This document shows, in pieces, positions 28,677 to 37,773 of a stretch of DNA of 64,000 bases (its first letter is position 1; every line of letters starts with the position of its first letter). The position numbers and the translations under genes were made by a program. Origin of the DNA: Alphaproteobacteria bacterium (GTDB lineage Bacteria; Pseudomonadota; Alphaproteobacteria; Sphingomonadales; Sphingomonadaceae); the NCBI GenBank assembly GCA_030426245.1, contig JAUHYZ010000001.1:336231-400230 (forward strand). Direction: 5' to 3'. The notes under the pieces were generated by a model, which saw only the letters and a list, made by a program, of their open reading frames with translations, did no database searches and had not been told where the DNA came from.

Positions 28677-28703
28677 TATAGCCTATAACAAAGATGGCCT
28701 ATA
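28677..28703. promoter_or_regulatory. Putative MarR operator in the divergent intergenic region
   Basis: TATAG-C-CTATA (28677-28687) is a perfect small palindrome. The heptamer GCCTATA occurs at 28681-28687 and again at 28697-28703, 16 bases on. It lies between marR and the feruloyl-CoA hydratase gene, where a shared operator would be expected. Binding is inferred. Confidence 0.45.
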
Positions 28704-28754
28704 TTAAAGTCAGCAAAGATCAACGAGTCGTTCGAAGTTTCAGGAGTGTATGTC

Positions 28755-29612
28755 ATGGCAATGCCGTCGCAACCCGATCCGCGTCCGCAGGAAGAAACCG
28801 TCAAATACGAAATCGTAGACGGTGTCGCCTGGGTATCCTTCAACCGCCCCGACAAGCGCAACTGCATGAGCCCCAAGCTCAACAAGCAGATGCTGATTGT
28901 GCTGGAAGAGCTGGAATTCCGCGACGACGTGCAGGTGCTGGTCCTCACGGGCGAGGGCAGCGCATGGTCAGCGGGCATGGACCTGCTGGAATATTTCCGC
29001 GAGGCGGAGCTGCAGGGCCTGCACAAGACCCGCGAACATCAGCGCCAGGCCTATGGCTGGTGGGAACGCCTGCGGTGGTACGAAAAGCCCACCGTGGCCA
29101 TGATCAATGGCTGGTGCTTCGGCGGCGCCTATGGCCCCCTCTTCGCCTGCGATCTGGCCTTCTGCAGCGATGACGCGCAGTTCGGCCTCAGCGAAATCAA
29201 CTGGGCGATCCTGCCCGGCGGCGGCGCCTCCAAGGTGGCGGCCGAGCTGCTGAATTTCCGCGACGCGATGTATCACGCCATGATGGGCGAGAATATGAGC
29301 GGCCCGGAAGCGGCGGCCAAGGGCATGGTCAATGAATCGCTCCCCGCCGACAAGTTGAAGGCGCGCGTGCAGGAAGTGGCCGATGTCCTGAAGAAGAAGG
29401 ACAGCCAGGCCCTGCGCGCAACCAAGTGGGCCGTGCGCCGCGTGCGCGAGATGACCTACGACAATGCAGAGGATTATCTGATCCGCGCGCAGGAAGCGCT
29501 GAACGATTTCGGCGGCTGGGAAACCCGCAAGGAAGCGACCAAGCAGTTCCTTGACGAAAAGACCTTCAAGCCGGGCCTGGGCGCGTTCGACAAGGACAAG
29601 CTGAAAGGCTGA
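28755..29612 (+). CDS. ferB: Feruloyl/p-hydroxycinnamoyl-CoA hydratase/lyase
   Basis: A 285-residue crotonase-fold enzyme that converts feruloyl-CoA (or coumaroyl-CoA) to vanillin (or 4-hydroxybenzaldehyde) plus acetyl-CoA. The segments AWSAGMDLLEYF, CFGGAYGPLFACDLAF (oxyanion glycine) and FGLSEINWAILPGGG (catalytic glutamate) match hydroxycinnamoyl-CoA hydratase/lyases rather than plain enoyl-CoA hydratases. The start at 28755 has CAGGAG eight bases upstream. It is followed by the synthetase that makes its substrate. No vanillin dehydrogenase is in the window. Confidence 0.88.
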   Translation: MAMPSQPDPRPQEETVKYEIVDGVAWVSFNRPDKRNCMSPKLNKQMLIVLEELEFRDDVQVLVLTGEGSAWSAGMDLLEYFREAELQGLHKTREHQRQAYGWWERLRWYEKPTVAMINGWCFGGAYGPLFACDLAFCSDDAQFGLSEINWAILPGGGASKVAAELLNFRDAMYHAMMGENMSGPEAAAKGMVNESLPADKLKARVQEVADVLKKKDSQALRATKWAVRRVREMTYDNAEDYLIRAQEALNDFGGWETRKEATKQFLDEKTFKPGLGAFDKDKLKG

Positions 29613-29622
29613 ACCTGATCCT

Positions 29623-29717
29623 CCCCTCCCCGGCGGGGAGGGGATTGAGGGGAGGGGGTTGCAACCTTGCAGGGCTTGGTACACTCCCACCCAAACCCTC
29701 CCCCGTGCAGGGGAGGG
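29623..29717. repeat. Pair of GC-rich hairpins between ferB and ferA
   Basis: CCCCTCCCC (29623-29631) pairs with GGGGAGGGG (29635-29643), and CCCTCCCC (29696-29703) with GGGGAGGG (29710-29717). The two hairpins share the same core, so this looks like an intergenic REP-type element. It may stabilise the upstream mRNA or reduce read-through into ferA. Confidence 0.6.
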
Positions 29718-29752
29718 CTTTTCGTGCAACGACACGCCGGAGAGATTTTCCG

Positions 29753-31876
29753 ATGACCACCACCCGCCGCTTCACCAACGAACAGATCGACCGGCTGCTG
29801 CGCCCGAAGTCGGTCGCCGTGATTGGCGCTTCCGACCGTCATGGCGCATTGGGCTGCACGCTGCTGAACAACCTGGTGCAATACAAGTTCGCCGGCGACA
29901 TCTACCCGGTGAACCCCAAGCGCGACGAGCTGCAGGGCCTCAAGGTCTATCACTCGGTGAAGGAACTGCCCCAAGGCGTCGATTGTGCGGTGCTGGCAAT
30001 CCCGCGCCCCTTCGTGCTCGATACCGTGCGCGATCTGGCCGAGAATGGCTGCGGCGCGGTGGTTATCTATGCCGCCGGCTTTTCCGAAGCGGGTGACGAA
30101 GGCGCAAGGGACCAGGCCGAACTCGCGCGCATCGCCGACGAACACGGCATGATTATCGAAGGCCCCAATTGCCTCGGCTGCACCAACTATGTCGAAGGCA
30201 TTCCGCTCACCTTCGTGGAAACCAACATGAAGCAGCCCGGGCCGGACACGCGCTCGGTGGGCATCGCCAGCCAGTCGGGCGCGCTCGCTGCCGTGCTTGC
30301 GACCACGCTGCACCCGCGCGGATGCTACGTGTCGACCTCGGTCAGCACCGGAAATGAAGCGGCCTCGGGCGTGGAAGACTATGTCGAATGGCTGATCGAC
30401 GATCCGGCCACGAACGTCATCGCCATGTATGTGGAGAATTTCCGCCGCCCCGCCGCCTTCATGGCTGCCGCGCGGCGCGCGCGCGAGGCGGGCAAGCCGA
30501 TCGTGCTGCTCCATCCGGGCAAGAGCGCCAGGGCGCTCGAAAGCGCGGCCACCCACACCGGCGCAATGGCGGGCGACTATGCGCTGATGCGCGCCAAGCT
30601 CAGCCGCGAGGGCGTGATCTTCGCCGACACGCTGGAAGAGCTGGCCGATATCGCCACCATCGCCGTTACCTGCCCGAGCCTGCCCGGAGCCAATATGGCG
30701 GTGCTGGGCGAAAGCGGCGCACTGCGCGGCCTCGCCTTCGACCTGGCCGAAGAAGTCGGCCTCGATCTGGTCGAGCTGAACGACGAGAACAGCCCGAAGA
30801 TCCGCGCCGTTCTGCCCGATTTCGTGCCGGTCTCTAACCCGACCGACATCACCGCGATCGGCCTCAGCGAGCCCGATATCTACACCAACCTGTTGGTCGC
30901 CCTGCTGGAGGACGAGCGCATCGGCTCGGTCGTCGCCTCGATCATCCAGTCCGACCCGATCACCTCGGAAATCAAGTTTCCGCCGATCCAGAAGGCCATC
31001 GAAAGCAGTTCGGGCAGCAAGCCGCTGGTCTTCGCGGGCGTCGACGAAGGCGCCAATGTGCCGCAGGAATATATCGACCGCCTGGCTGCCGCCGGTATTC
31101 CCTATTTCCGCTCGACCGAGCGCGCCTATCGCGCCATCGCGCGGCTCGCCGATCTGGCCAAGCGCGATCTGGCGGACCGCTCGGGCGATCCCATCGCGCT
31201 GCCCGGTCTTGCGGGCGAGCATGGCGTGATCCCCGAATACAAGGCGAAGAATCTGCTGGCCGATGCGGTGAGCTTCCCTGCCAGCCAGTTCGCCCCCACT
31301 GCCGACGAAGCTGCGGCGGCTGCCGAGGCCATCGGCTTCCCGGTGGTGATGAAGGCGCAGGCCGCCGCCCTCGGCCACAAGTCCGATGCGGGCGGAGTGA
31401 TCCTGGGCCTTAAGAGCGCCGACGAGGTCAAAGCCGCCTTCGACACGATGTACGCCAATGTCGCGGCCTACAACGCCAGCATCGAGCTGGACGGTGTGCT
31501 GGTCGAAAAGATGGGCAAGATGGGCGTGGAGATGATCGTCGGCGCCAAGTCCGATCCCGAATGGGGCCCGGTGGTGCTGGCGGGCTTCGGCGGGGTGACG
31601 GCCGAGATCCTCAAGGACGTGAAGCTGTTCACCCCCGATCTGGGTGTGGAGCAGGTCAAGGAAGGGCTGCTCAAGCTGAAACAGGCCCCGCTGCTGACCG
31701 GCTGGCGCGGCAGCCCCGCGCTCGATGTCGATGCGCTGGCGGCGCTGATCGTCAAGGTCGGCCAGGTGATGGCGGGCAATCCCCGTATCCGCGAGATCGA
31801 CTTGAACCCCGTGATCGTCCATCCCAGGGGCGAAGGCGTGGCCGCGCTCGATGCGCTGATGCTGGTGGAAGGCTGA
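29753..31876 (+). CDS. ferA: Feruloyl-CoA synthetase, ADP-forming acyl-CoA synthetase family
   Basis: A 707-residue fused NDP-forming acyl-CoA synthetase. It has a CoA-binding Rossmann domain (SVAVIGASDRHGALG, about 20), a succinyl-CoA ligase-like domain (IASQSGALAAVLA), and an ATP-grasp domain (about 480-707; PVVMKAQAAALGHKSDAGGV). Sphingobium FerA, which activates ferulate and related hydroxycinnamates, belongs to this family, unlike the AMP-forming enzymes of pseudomonads. Position after ferB and opposite a MarR regulator supports that substrate; an acyl-CoA synthetase of other specificity is the alternative. Confidence 0.85.
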   Translation: MTTTRRFTNEQIDRLLRPKSVAVIGASDRHGALGCTLLNNLVQYKFAGDIYPVNPKRDELQGLKVYHSVKELPQGVDCAVLAIPRPFVLDTVRDLAENGCGAVVIYAAGFSEAGDEGARDQAELARIADEHGMIIEGPNCLGCTNYVEGIPLTFVETNMKQPGPDTRSVGIASQSGALAAVLATTLHPRGCYVSTSVSTGNEAASGVEDYVEWLIDDPATNVIAMYVENFRRPAAFMAAARRAREAGKPIVLLHPGKSARALESAATHTGAMAGDYALMRAKLSREGVIFADTLEELADIATIAVTCPSLPGANMAVLGESGALRGLAFDLAEEVGLDLVELNDENSPKIRAVLPDFVPVSNPTDITAIGLSEPDIYTNLLVALLEDERIGSVVASIIQSDPITSEIKFPPIQKAIESSSGSKPLVFAGVDEGANVPQEYIDRLAAAGIPYFRSTERAYRAIARLADLAKRDLADRSGDPIALPGLAGEHGVIPEYKAKNLLADAVSFPASQFAPTADEAAAAAEAIGFPVVMKAQAAALGHKSDAGGVILGLKSADEVKAAFDTMYANVAAYNASIELDGVLVEKMGKMGVEMIVGAKSDPEWGPVVLAGFGGVTAEILKDVKLFTPDLGVEQVKEGLLKLKQAPLLTGWRGSPALDVDALAALIVKVGQVMAGNPRIREIDLNPVIVHPRGEGVAALDALMLVEG

Positions 31877-32024
31877 CGCGGCGCTTTTCGTGCACTTGCA
31901 GGATTTACAAGTGCGGATCGCGCGGCTAATGGCCCCCGCGATGTTCACGCTGAAGACCAAACCGATTAGCCCGATTATTACCCGCTTTGCGGGGCGGTCC
32001 GGCTTGCGTTTCGGTAACGTATAA

Positions 32025-33170
<1,146 letters not shown>

Positions 33171-33176
33171 GGGAGC

Positions 33177-33974
33177 CTAGCGGTAGGTTTCGCGCCTGAT
33201 CTGATAGTCGATCCGGATGCGGACCCATTCGCCGACCAGGGAGCGTCCGCCCCGCCGCGGCGGGCGCACCCTGAACTGCCAGGCCGCGGCCAATACGGCC
33301 CGGGCCATCTGCGAATTGGCGGGATATTCGTCCAGCGCGACGCAATCCTCGACCCTGAAGTCGGGTACCGTCTTGCAGGCGATCAGGCCCCAGCCGGGGC
33401 CCTGCGCGGTGGAGAGGTAGCCGGCGAGCTCCTGGTCGGTGGGTTCGCGGTACCACTCGGCCGCATAAAGCGGCTCGCCATTGGGCGCCGTGCCCACGCG
33501 CGGCGTGTCGGGCCGGGAATTGGTGTTGGCAGGCCCCATCATCGGCCGATTGGGCGCCGGCTTGGCCGGTTCGCGGGAGGGGGCTTTCGATATGTCGAGC
33601 GCATCCATCCGGTCCTTTGGCACGGGGATCAGCGCAGGCCTGGAAGGCGCGGGGCGGGGCTGGGCCTGCTCCGGCTCCTGAGGCTCCGGCTCGCGCGGCT
33701 GAGGCGCCGTTTCGGCGGCGGGCTGGGGTTCTTCCTCCACCGGCTCTTCCGCCGCCTGTTCGGCTTCCTGCTCGGAGGAGGAGGACGCATCGAAGGTGGT
33801 CAGCACCGGGCCCAGCTCTTCGCCCCGGTCGTCGGACTGTCCGAGCGTGAAGAGCAGCAGGAGCAGCAGCGCCTCCAGCGCCAGCGCCACGATGAAGCCG
33901 GTCGAGCGCTGCCCCAGTTCGCCGCGGAACCGTTCGGGCAGATAATCGATCAGATTGCGGACCTGCTGGAACAA
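33177..33974 (-). CDS. TonB-like envelope protein
   Basis: A 265-residue protein. It has a cytoplasmic N-terminus, one transmembrane helix (about 28-44), a long Glu/Pro-rich periplasmic linker (about 65-140), and a C-terminal domain whose AVLAAAWQFRVRPPRRGG and final WVRIRIDYQI resemble the TonB C-terminal fold. It begins with TTG (no ATG is available) behind GAGG. No ExbB/ExbD neighbours exist, so energy transduction is uncertain. Confidence 0.75.
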   Translation of the reverse strand: MFQQVRNLIDYLPERFRGELGQRSTGFIVALALEALLLLLLFTLGQSDDRGEELGPVLTTFDASSSSEQEAEQAAEEPVEEEPQPAAETAPQPREPEPQEPEQAQPRPAPSRPALIPVPKDRMDALDISKAPSREPAKPAPNRPMMGPANTNSRPDTPRVGTAPNGEPLYAAEWYREPTDQELAGYLSTAQGPGWGLIACKTVPDFRVEDCVALDEYPANSQMARAVLAAAWQFRVRPPRRGGRSLVGEWVRIRIDYQIRRETYR

Positions 33975-34337
33975 GTGACCTCGAATTCGTCGTCGGCGCT
34001 GAAACCGGTGGGCCGCCGCAAGGCCTCACCGCTTGCCGGAATAGCAGGCCGCGCGCCTAATGTCTCGTATATGAACCAGGGCTTTCCCACTTGGCGATTC
34101 GATCGATCAATCGGGCCTAAGTCCCCGAAAAACCGCTGGATTACGGCCCGTTAACTTTTGGGCTTTCGAACCGTCCAAAACGAGACAGCGCATGCGGGCC
34201 GCTTGCGGAATTCGCCCCGCTGCCGCTTATCCCTTGGCATGAGGTTCAACTTCGTATCGCTCTTCATCAAGCTGGGAATCACGGCATTGCTCGTGTTTCC
34301 CAGCTTTTGAGCGTCAGCTAGTCGAGGCATTGCAAAG
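33975..34337. other. Intergenic region upstream of PilZ gene with a stem-loop and tiny ORF
   Basis: This 363-base gap has no conventional gene. A 23-codon frame (34239-34310) encodes a short hydrophobic peptide but has no ribosome binding site. AAGCTGGGAA (34269-34278) pairs perfectly with TTCCCAGCTT (34297-34306), followed by two more T. It could be a terminator or a leader hairpin 31 bases before the PilZ start. Confidence 0.5.
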
Positions 34338-34706
34338 ATGAGTACGTTGCCGACCGAAAATTCTGGCACCCTGGCCGAGCGCCGCGGAGCGGGACGGTTT
34401 GCCACGCGTATGCCCAGTGGCCTGAGAAGGTCCGGAAGCAAGCAGAAGCAGGTTGTTCTGGCGAATATCTCCACGTCGGGCTGCACCGTGAAGGAAGTGA
34501 TCAATCTGCGCGCCGGCGAAAGGGTGTGGATCACGCTTCCGGGGCTGGCCAGCCAGATGGCCGAAATTCGCTGGACCCAGCTGGGTAGTGCAGGGCTGCA
34601 TTTCGACGAACCGCTTTATGCTGCAGTTGTCGAGCGTATCTGCAGTCTCGACCGGGCGAACCGCCAGAACGGACTGCAGACCTACGCGACGCTCGGCTCG
34701 TACTGA
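34338..34706 (+). CDS. PilZ-domain protein, likely c-di-GMP receptor
   Basis: A 122-residue single-domain PilZ protein. Both c-di-GMP-binding motifs are present: RGAGR (RxxxR, about 17) and NISTSG (the N/DxSxxG type, about 43). Binding competence is therefore expected. It has no transmembrane helix. Such stand-alone PilZ proteins act by protein contact in motility, polysaccharide export or adhesion. The target is unknown, though a c-di-GMP-linked adhesin system lies 17 kb upstream. Confidence 0.88.
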   Translation: MSTLPTENSGTLAERRGAGRFATRMPSGLRRSGSKQKQVVLANISTSGCTVKEVINLRAGERVWITLPGLASQMAEIRWTQLGSAGLHFDEPLYAAVVERICSLDRANRQNGLQTYATLGSY

Positions 34707-34724
34707 GGCAGCTTCGGGCGGCCG

Positions 34725-35294
34725 TTAAAGGCTGCCGAACTTCCCTTCGAAACCGGCCACGTCTCCGGCGGCGAGAAACTTGGCCTGTTCGGTCCAGCTA
34801 TCGCGGCGGATGCGCCCCTGGAAATTGCCGAGCTGCGCGTCGATCCGGTCGATATCCGCTTCGCTCCATGAAGCGATTTGCGCATAGGTCGAAATGCCCA
34901 GTTCCTTCAGCAGCTTTTCCAGCTTGGGCCCGACGCCCTTGATCCGTTTCAGATCGTCCTCGCCCGAAGACGGGGCTGCGCTGGGCACTGGCGGCGCGGC
35001 TTGCGCAGCAGGCTCCGGAGTTGGCGCAGGGGCAGGCTCTGGCTCTGGCGCAGGGGCAGGCTCCGCTTCGGCAGCTGCGATCTTGGATTCGACGGAACCC
35101 GCCTCAGCCGAGGGCTTGTCGATCAGCGCCTGATTGCGTTTGGCCCGTTCGGCGCCTTCGTCCAGCACGTCCGTCTTGGCCGACCGATCGACCTTGGTCT
35201 TGCGGTTGCCGACGAATATCCACCAGGCAACTGCGATTCCGACAATCAGGGCGACTACCAGCAGCCACCAGTTTGCCAGCACCAATTCCGTCAT
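34725..35294 (-). CDS. Membrane-anchored helix-hairpin-helix protein
   Basis: A 189-residue protein. It has one N-terminal transmembrane helix (about 8-28), a charged region, a Pro/Ala/Glu repeat linker, and a C-terminal domain (about 113-175) with KRIKGVGPKLEKLLKELGI, a helix-hairpin-helix of the type found at the end of some NuoE proteins and in predicted 5' flap-endonuclease-like proteins. The catalytic role is unproven. Its ATG overlaps the stop of a 43-residue gene upstream. Confidence 0.8.
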   Translation of the reverse strand: MTELVLANWWLLVVALIVGIAVAWWIFVGNRKTKVDRSAKTDVLDEGAERAKRNQALIDKPSAEAGSVESKIAAAEAEPAPAPEPEPAPAPTPEPAAQAAPPVPSAAPSSGEDDLKRIKGVGPKLEKLLKELGISTYAQIASWSEADIDRIDAQLGNFQGRIRRDSWTEQAKFLAAGDVAGFEGKFGSL

Positions 35295-35422
35295 TCCTGC
35301 GTCTCCATCAAATCGTCATGCGGGTCGGCGGCCGAAGCGCGGCCCCAGATCGCCCACCCGATCCCGATGCCAGCCATATAGGCTGTCAGCACCAGCACTA
35401 TCAGTTCAAGCCAGATCGGCAT
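35291..35422 (-). CDS. 43-residue membrane protein coupled to the HHH protein
   Basis: A short gene read directly from the sequence. It has one hydrophobic helix (about 5-27, starting MPIWLELIVLVL) and a short polar C-terminus. AAAGGGA lies just before the ATG, and the stop overlaps the next ATG in an ATGA, so translation is probably coupled. No known family; likely a small partner of the following membrane-anchored protein. Confidence 0.75.
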   Translation of the reverse strand: MPIWLELIVLVLTAYMAGIGIGWAIWGRASAADPHDDLMETQE

Positions 35423-35480
35423 GGGATCCCTTTCATTCTCGCGGGGGCTCTAGCGTCTGCCGCAAGGCTGGCCAAGGCCA

Positions 35481-36221
35481 TCAGCGCGGCCCCGGCGTAT
35501 CGACGGGCGTCGGCTTGATCGGGACCGTTTCGATCACCGAAAAATCGATCCGCCGGTTGGCCGGGTCCCGAGGATCCAGGCCTTCGACCGGGCTGGCCGA
35601 GCCGACCCCGCGGGCGCGCAGCCCGTCTGCCGGAATGCCCCTGGCGATCAGCGCGGCCTGAACCGCCTCCGCCCGCTCTTGCGAAAGGGCGATATTGCCC
35701 GGCTCAGGCCCGGAGGCGTCGGTATGGCCGGTGATCGCGATGATGCTGCCCAGGCAGGGCCGGAGCGCGGCGGCGACTTCGTCCACCAGGCTGCGGCTGG
35801 CCGCTTCGATCTTGGAAGAGGATTCCTCGAACCGGATGGTGCGCGCGCGCAGCAAGGCCTGCACATCCGCCTGGCAATGCAGCGGGGCCTGGGTTTCCGA
35901 ACTGCCCGCGGCAAGGCCGGTGCCGTCGGCCCAGCGGATGCCGCCCACGCCGGGGATCGCGGCCACGGCCTTGGCCGTGCGGTCGCGGCTGCCTTCGTCC
36001 AGATCCTCGCCGCCCGTCAGCAGCGGGTGCCGCGTGGGCCAGCCCAGCCGGTTTTCGAAATGCGCCTGCACATCCTGGCCGCCGGACTGGGCAATGACCT
36101 GGCGCGCCTGTTCCGCAAGCCGCTGGGTAAAGGCCGAAGCGCTGTTCTGCGCGCTGAAGAAGGCGAGCGCGGCCAGCACCAATGCACCAAGGGCAAGCGG
36201 AATATAGGGGCTGCGGAACAC
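35481..36221 (-). CDS. OmpA-family peptidoglycan-binding protein
   Basis: A 246-residue protein. It has an N-terminal membrane anchor (about 7-24), a middle part that looks BON-like (VAAIPGVGGIRW), and an OmpA/Pal domain (about 120-232) with ITGHTDASG and the terminal NRRIDFSV. It starts with GTG behind GGAAGG; no ATG lies upstream in frame. Expected to sit in the periplasm holding peptidoglycan. It is 67 bases from the flippase gene on the same strand. Confidence 0.82.
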   Translation of the reverse strand: MFRSPYIPLALGALVLAALAFFSAQNSASAFTQRLAEQARQVIAQSGGQDVQAHFENRLGWPTRHPLLTGGEDLDEGSRDRTAKAVAAIPGVGGIRWADGTGLAAGSSETQAPLHCQADVQALLRARTIRFEESSSKIEAASRSLVDEVAAALRPCLGSIIAITGHTDASGPEPGNIALSQERAEAVQAALIARGIPADGLRARGVGSASPVEGLDPRDPANRRIDFSVIETVPIKPTPVDTPGPR

Positions 36222-36288
36222 CTGCCTTCCATAGTCGCGGGCAGGGGCCAGCGTCCAGCCCGCAGGCGCATTTGGCGCACGCGGAAGT

Positions 36289-37773
36289 TCAGGGCATTTT
36301 CGGGGCGACGTTCTTGCGGAACAGCACGCGGTCTTCCGGGCCGAAGCCGCGCTTCCAGATCATCCAGCCATAGACGATCAGGATGGACGGCACGCCGATG
36401 ATCAGCTCCGCCCATTCGGGCAGCTGGATGGCGATCCAGCCGACCAGGATGGCGGGCGCGGCGGCCCAGACCAGCGCCCAGCGCCAATTGTTCACCGGCT
36501 CGCGCAATATGCGCGAGAGCATGGCCGCTTTCACGATCGAGGCGACTGCGAGCGAGAGCATCAGCGCCATGGCGGCGCCTGCCGCGAAATAGGGTTCCGG
36601 CAGATCGTTGCGCTCGATCGCGACCATGATCGCCACGGTCAGCGCAGCCTGCAGCGAGATCGTGCCGAGCGAGGCCCACAAATTGCGGATCCGCGCGACA
36701 TAGATCAGCGCCGCTTCGGAGACGACCGCCGTGGCCGCGGCGACTTCGGCAATCAGCAGGAAGGCCAGCGCACCGGTGCCGCCGACGAATTCGGGGCCGA
36801 CCAGCCCCATTACCGCTTCGCCCGGAATGCCCAGGGCGAGCGCGACGCCTGCCTGCATCGCCGTGATCCAGAAGCCCACCTGGCACACTTGCTTTGCGAT
36901 CGCCGAAACGTTCCCTTCCCGCAGATTGCGGGTGATGACCGGGCCCAGGATCGGTTCGAAACTGGTCTTCAGCTTGGATGGCAGGCTGGCCACCTGCTGC
37001 GCCGCCCAATAGACGCCCACCGCAGTGGGATTGGCGAACAGGCCCAGGATCGCGATGTCGATCTTGCGAATGCCCCATTCCACGGCATCCGCCGCCGCCA
37101 GCGGGATGTTGCCCCAGGCCAGAGTGGCGATCCGGCCGGGATGCGGAATCCAGCCGCGCGGCGCGCCGTAAGCCCTGAAGAGCGGAATCACCGCTGCAAG
37201 CGCCGCAGCGAAGATCGAGGCGATGAAGGCCAGGGCAAGGCCGCTTTCGGGCACGATGAAAAAGGCCGCCAGTGCGGCGCCCGATAGTGCCCAGGGTTCG
37301 ACCACGCTGCGCGCTTTCACCGTGCTGCCGATGTCGTAGCGATAGGCGAGCGCGGCCAGCGCAATATCGGTCATCGCATAGGGAATGATCGCCAGGGGCA
37401 GCAGCAGATCCAGCTGGGTGAATTCCCCGCTTGGGAACATCAGGATGGGGAAGGCCAGCAGCAGCGACATCAGCGCGGTGCCGGTAATCGTGCTCAGCAG
37501 CATTCCGTCTGCAACCGTATGCGTGTCGGGCTGCTCCTCGCGCGACAATTGCTGGGCCAATCCGCGCTTCTGGCCCAGCGTGGCAAGCTGGGCGGCCAGT
37601 TCGACCGCGACCAGCGCATAGGCGAACCGTCCGAGCGCTTCAGCGCCGTAAAGCCGGCCGGCAATGAACAGGAACGGCAGGCGCGCAGCCAGGCGCAGCA
37701 GAAAACCCAGAAAATTGGTCCGCCCGCCCTTTGCCAGGGCGGAAATGTCGCGGAGATGGCTGTCTTCGTTCAA
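36289..37773 (-). CDS. Polysaccharide flippase-like membrane protein
   Basis: A 494-residue protein of the MATE/MOP superfamily (Wzx-type), with 12-14 predicted transmembrane helices. It starts [17 protein letters not shown], then the first helix segment FLGFLLRLAARLPFLFIAGRLYG. The start is a TTG overlapping the gpsA stop (TTGA), with AAGGA eight bases before, so it is translationally coupled. It likely flips a lipid-linked saccharide, but no glycosyltransferases are nearby, so the substrate is unknown. Confidence 0.82.
   Translation of the reverse strand: MNEDSHLRDISALAKGGRTNFLGFLLRLAARLPFLFIAGRLYGAEALGRFAYALVAVELAAQLATLGQKRGLAQQLSREEQPDTHTVADGMLLSTITGTALMSLLLAFPILMFPSGEFTQLDLLLPLAIIPYAMTDIALAALAYRYDIGSTVKARSVVEPWALSGAALAAFFIVPESGLALAFIASIFAAALAAVIPLFRAYGAPRGWIPHPGRIATLAWGNIPLAAADAVEWGIRKIDIAILGLFANPTAVGVYWAAQQVASLPSKLKTSFEPILGPVITRNLREGNVSAIAKQVCQVGFWITAMQAGVALALGIPGEAVMGLVGPEFVGGTGALAFLLIAEVAAATAVVSEAALIYVARIRNLWASLGTISLQAALTVAIMVAIERNDLPEPYFAAGAAMALMLSLAVASIVKAAMLSRILREPVNNWRWALVWAAAPAILVGWIAIQLPEWAELIIGVPSILIVYGWMIWKRGFGPEDRVLFRKNVAPKMP

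Noticed and set aside
29474..31960. 828-codon minus-strand frame opposite ferA
   Set aside because: Antisense of a clear coding gene with typical third-position GC bias; no motif or ribosome site.
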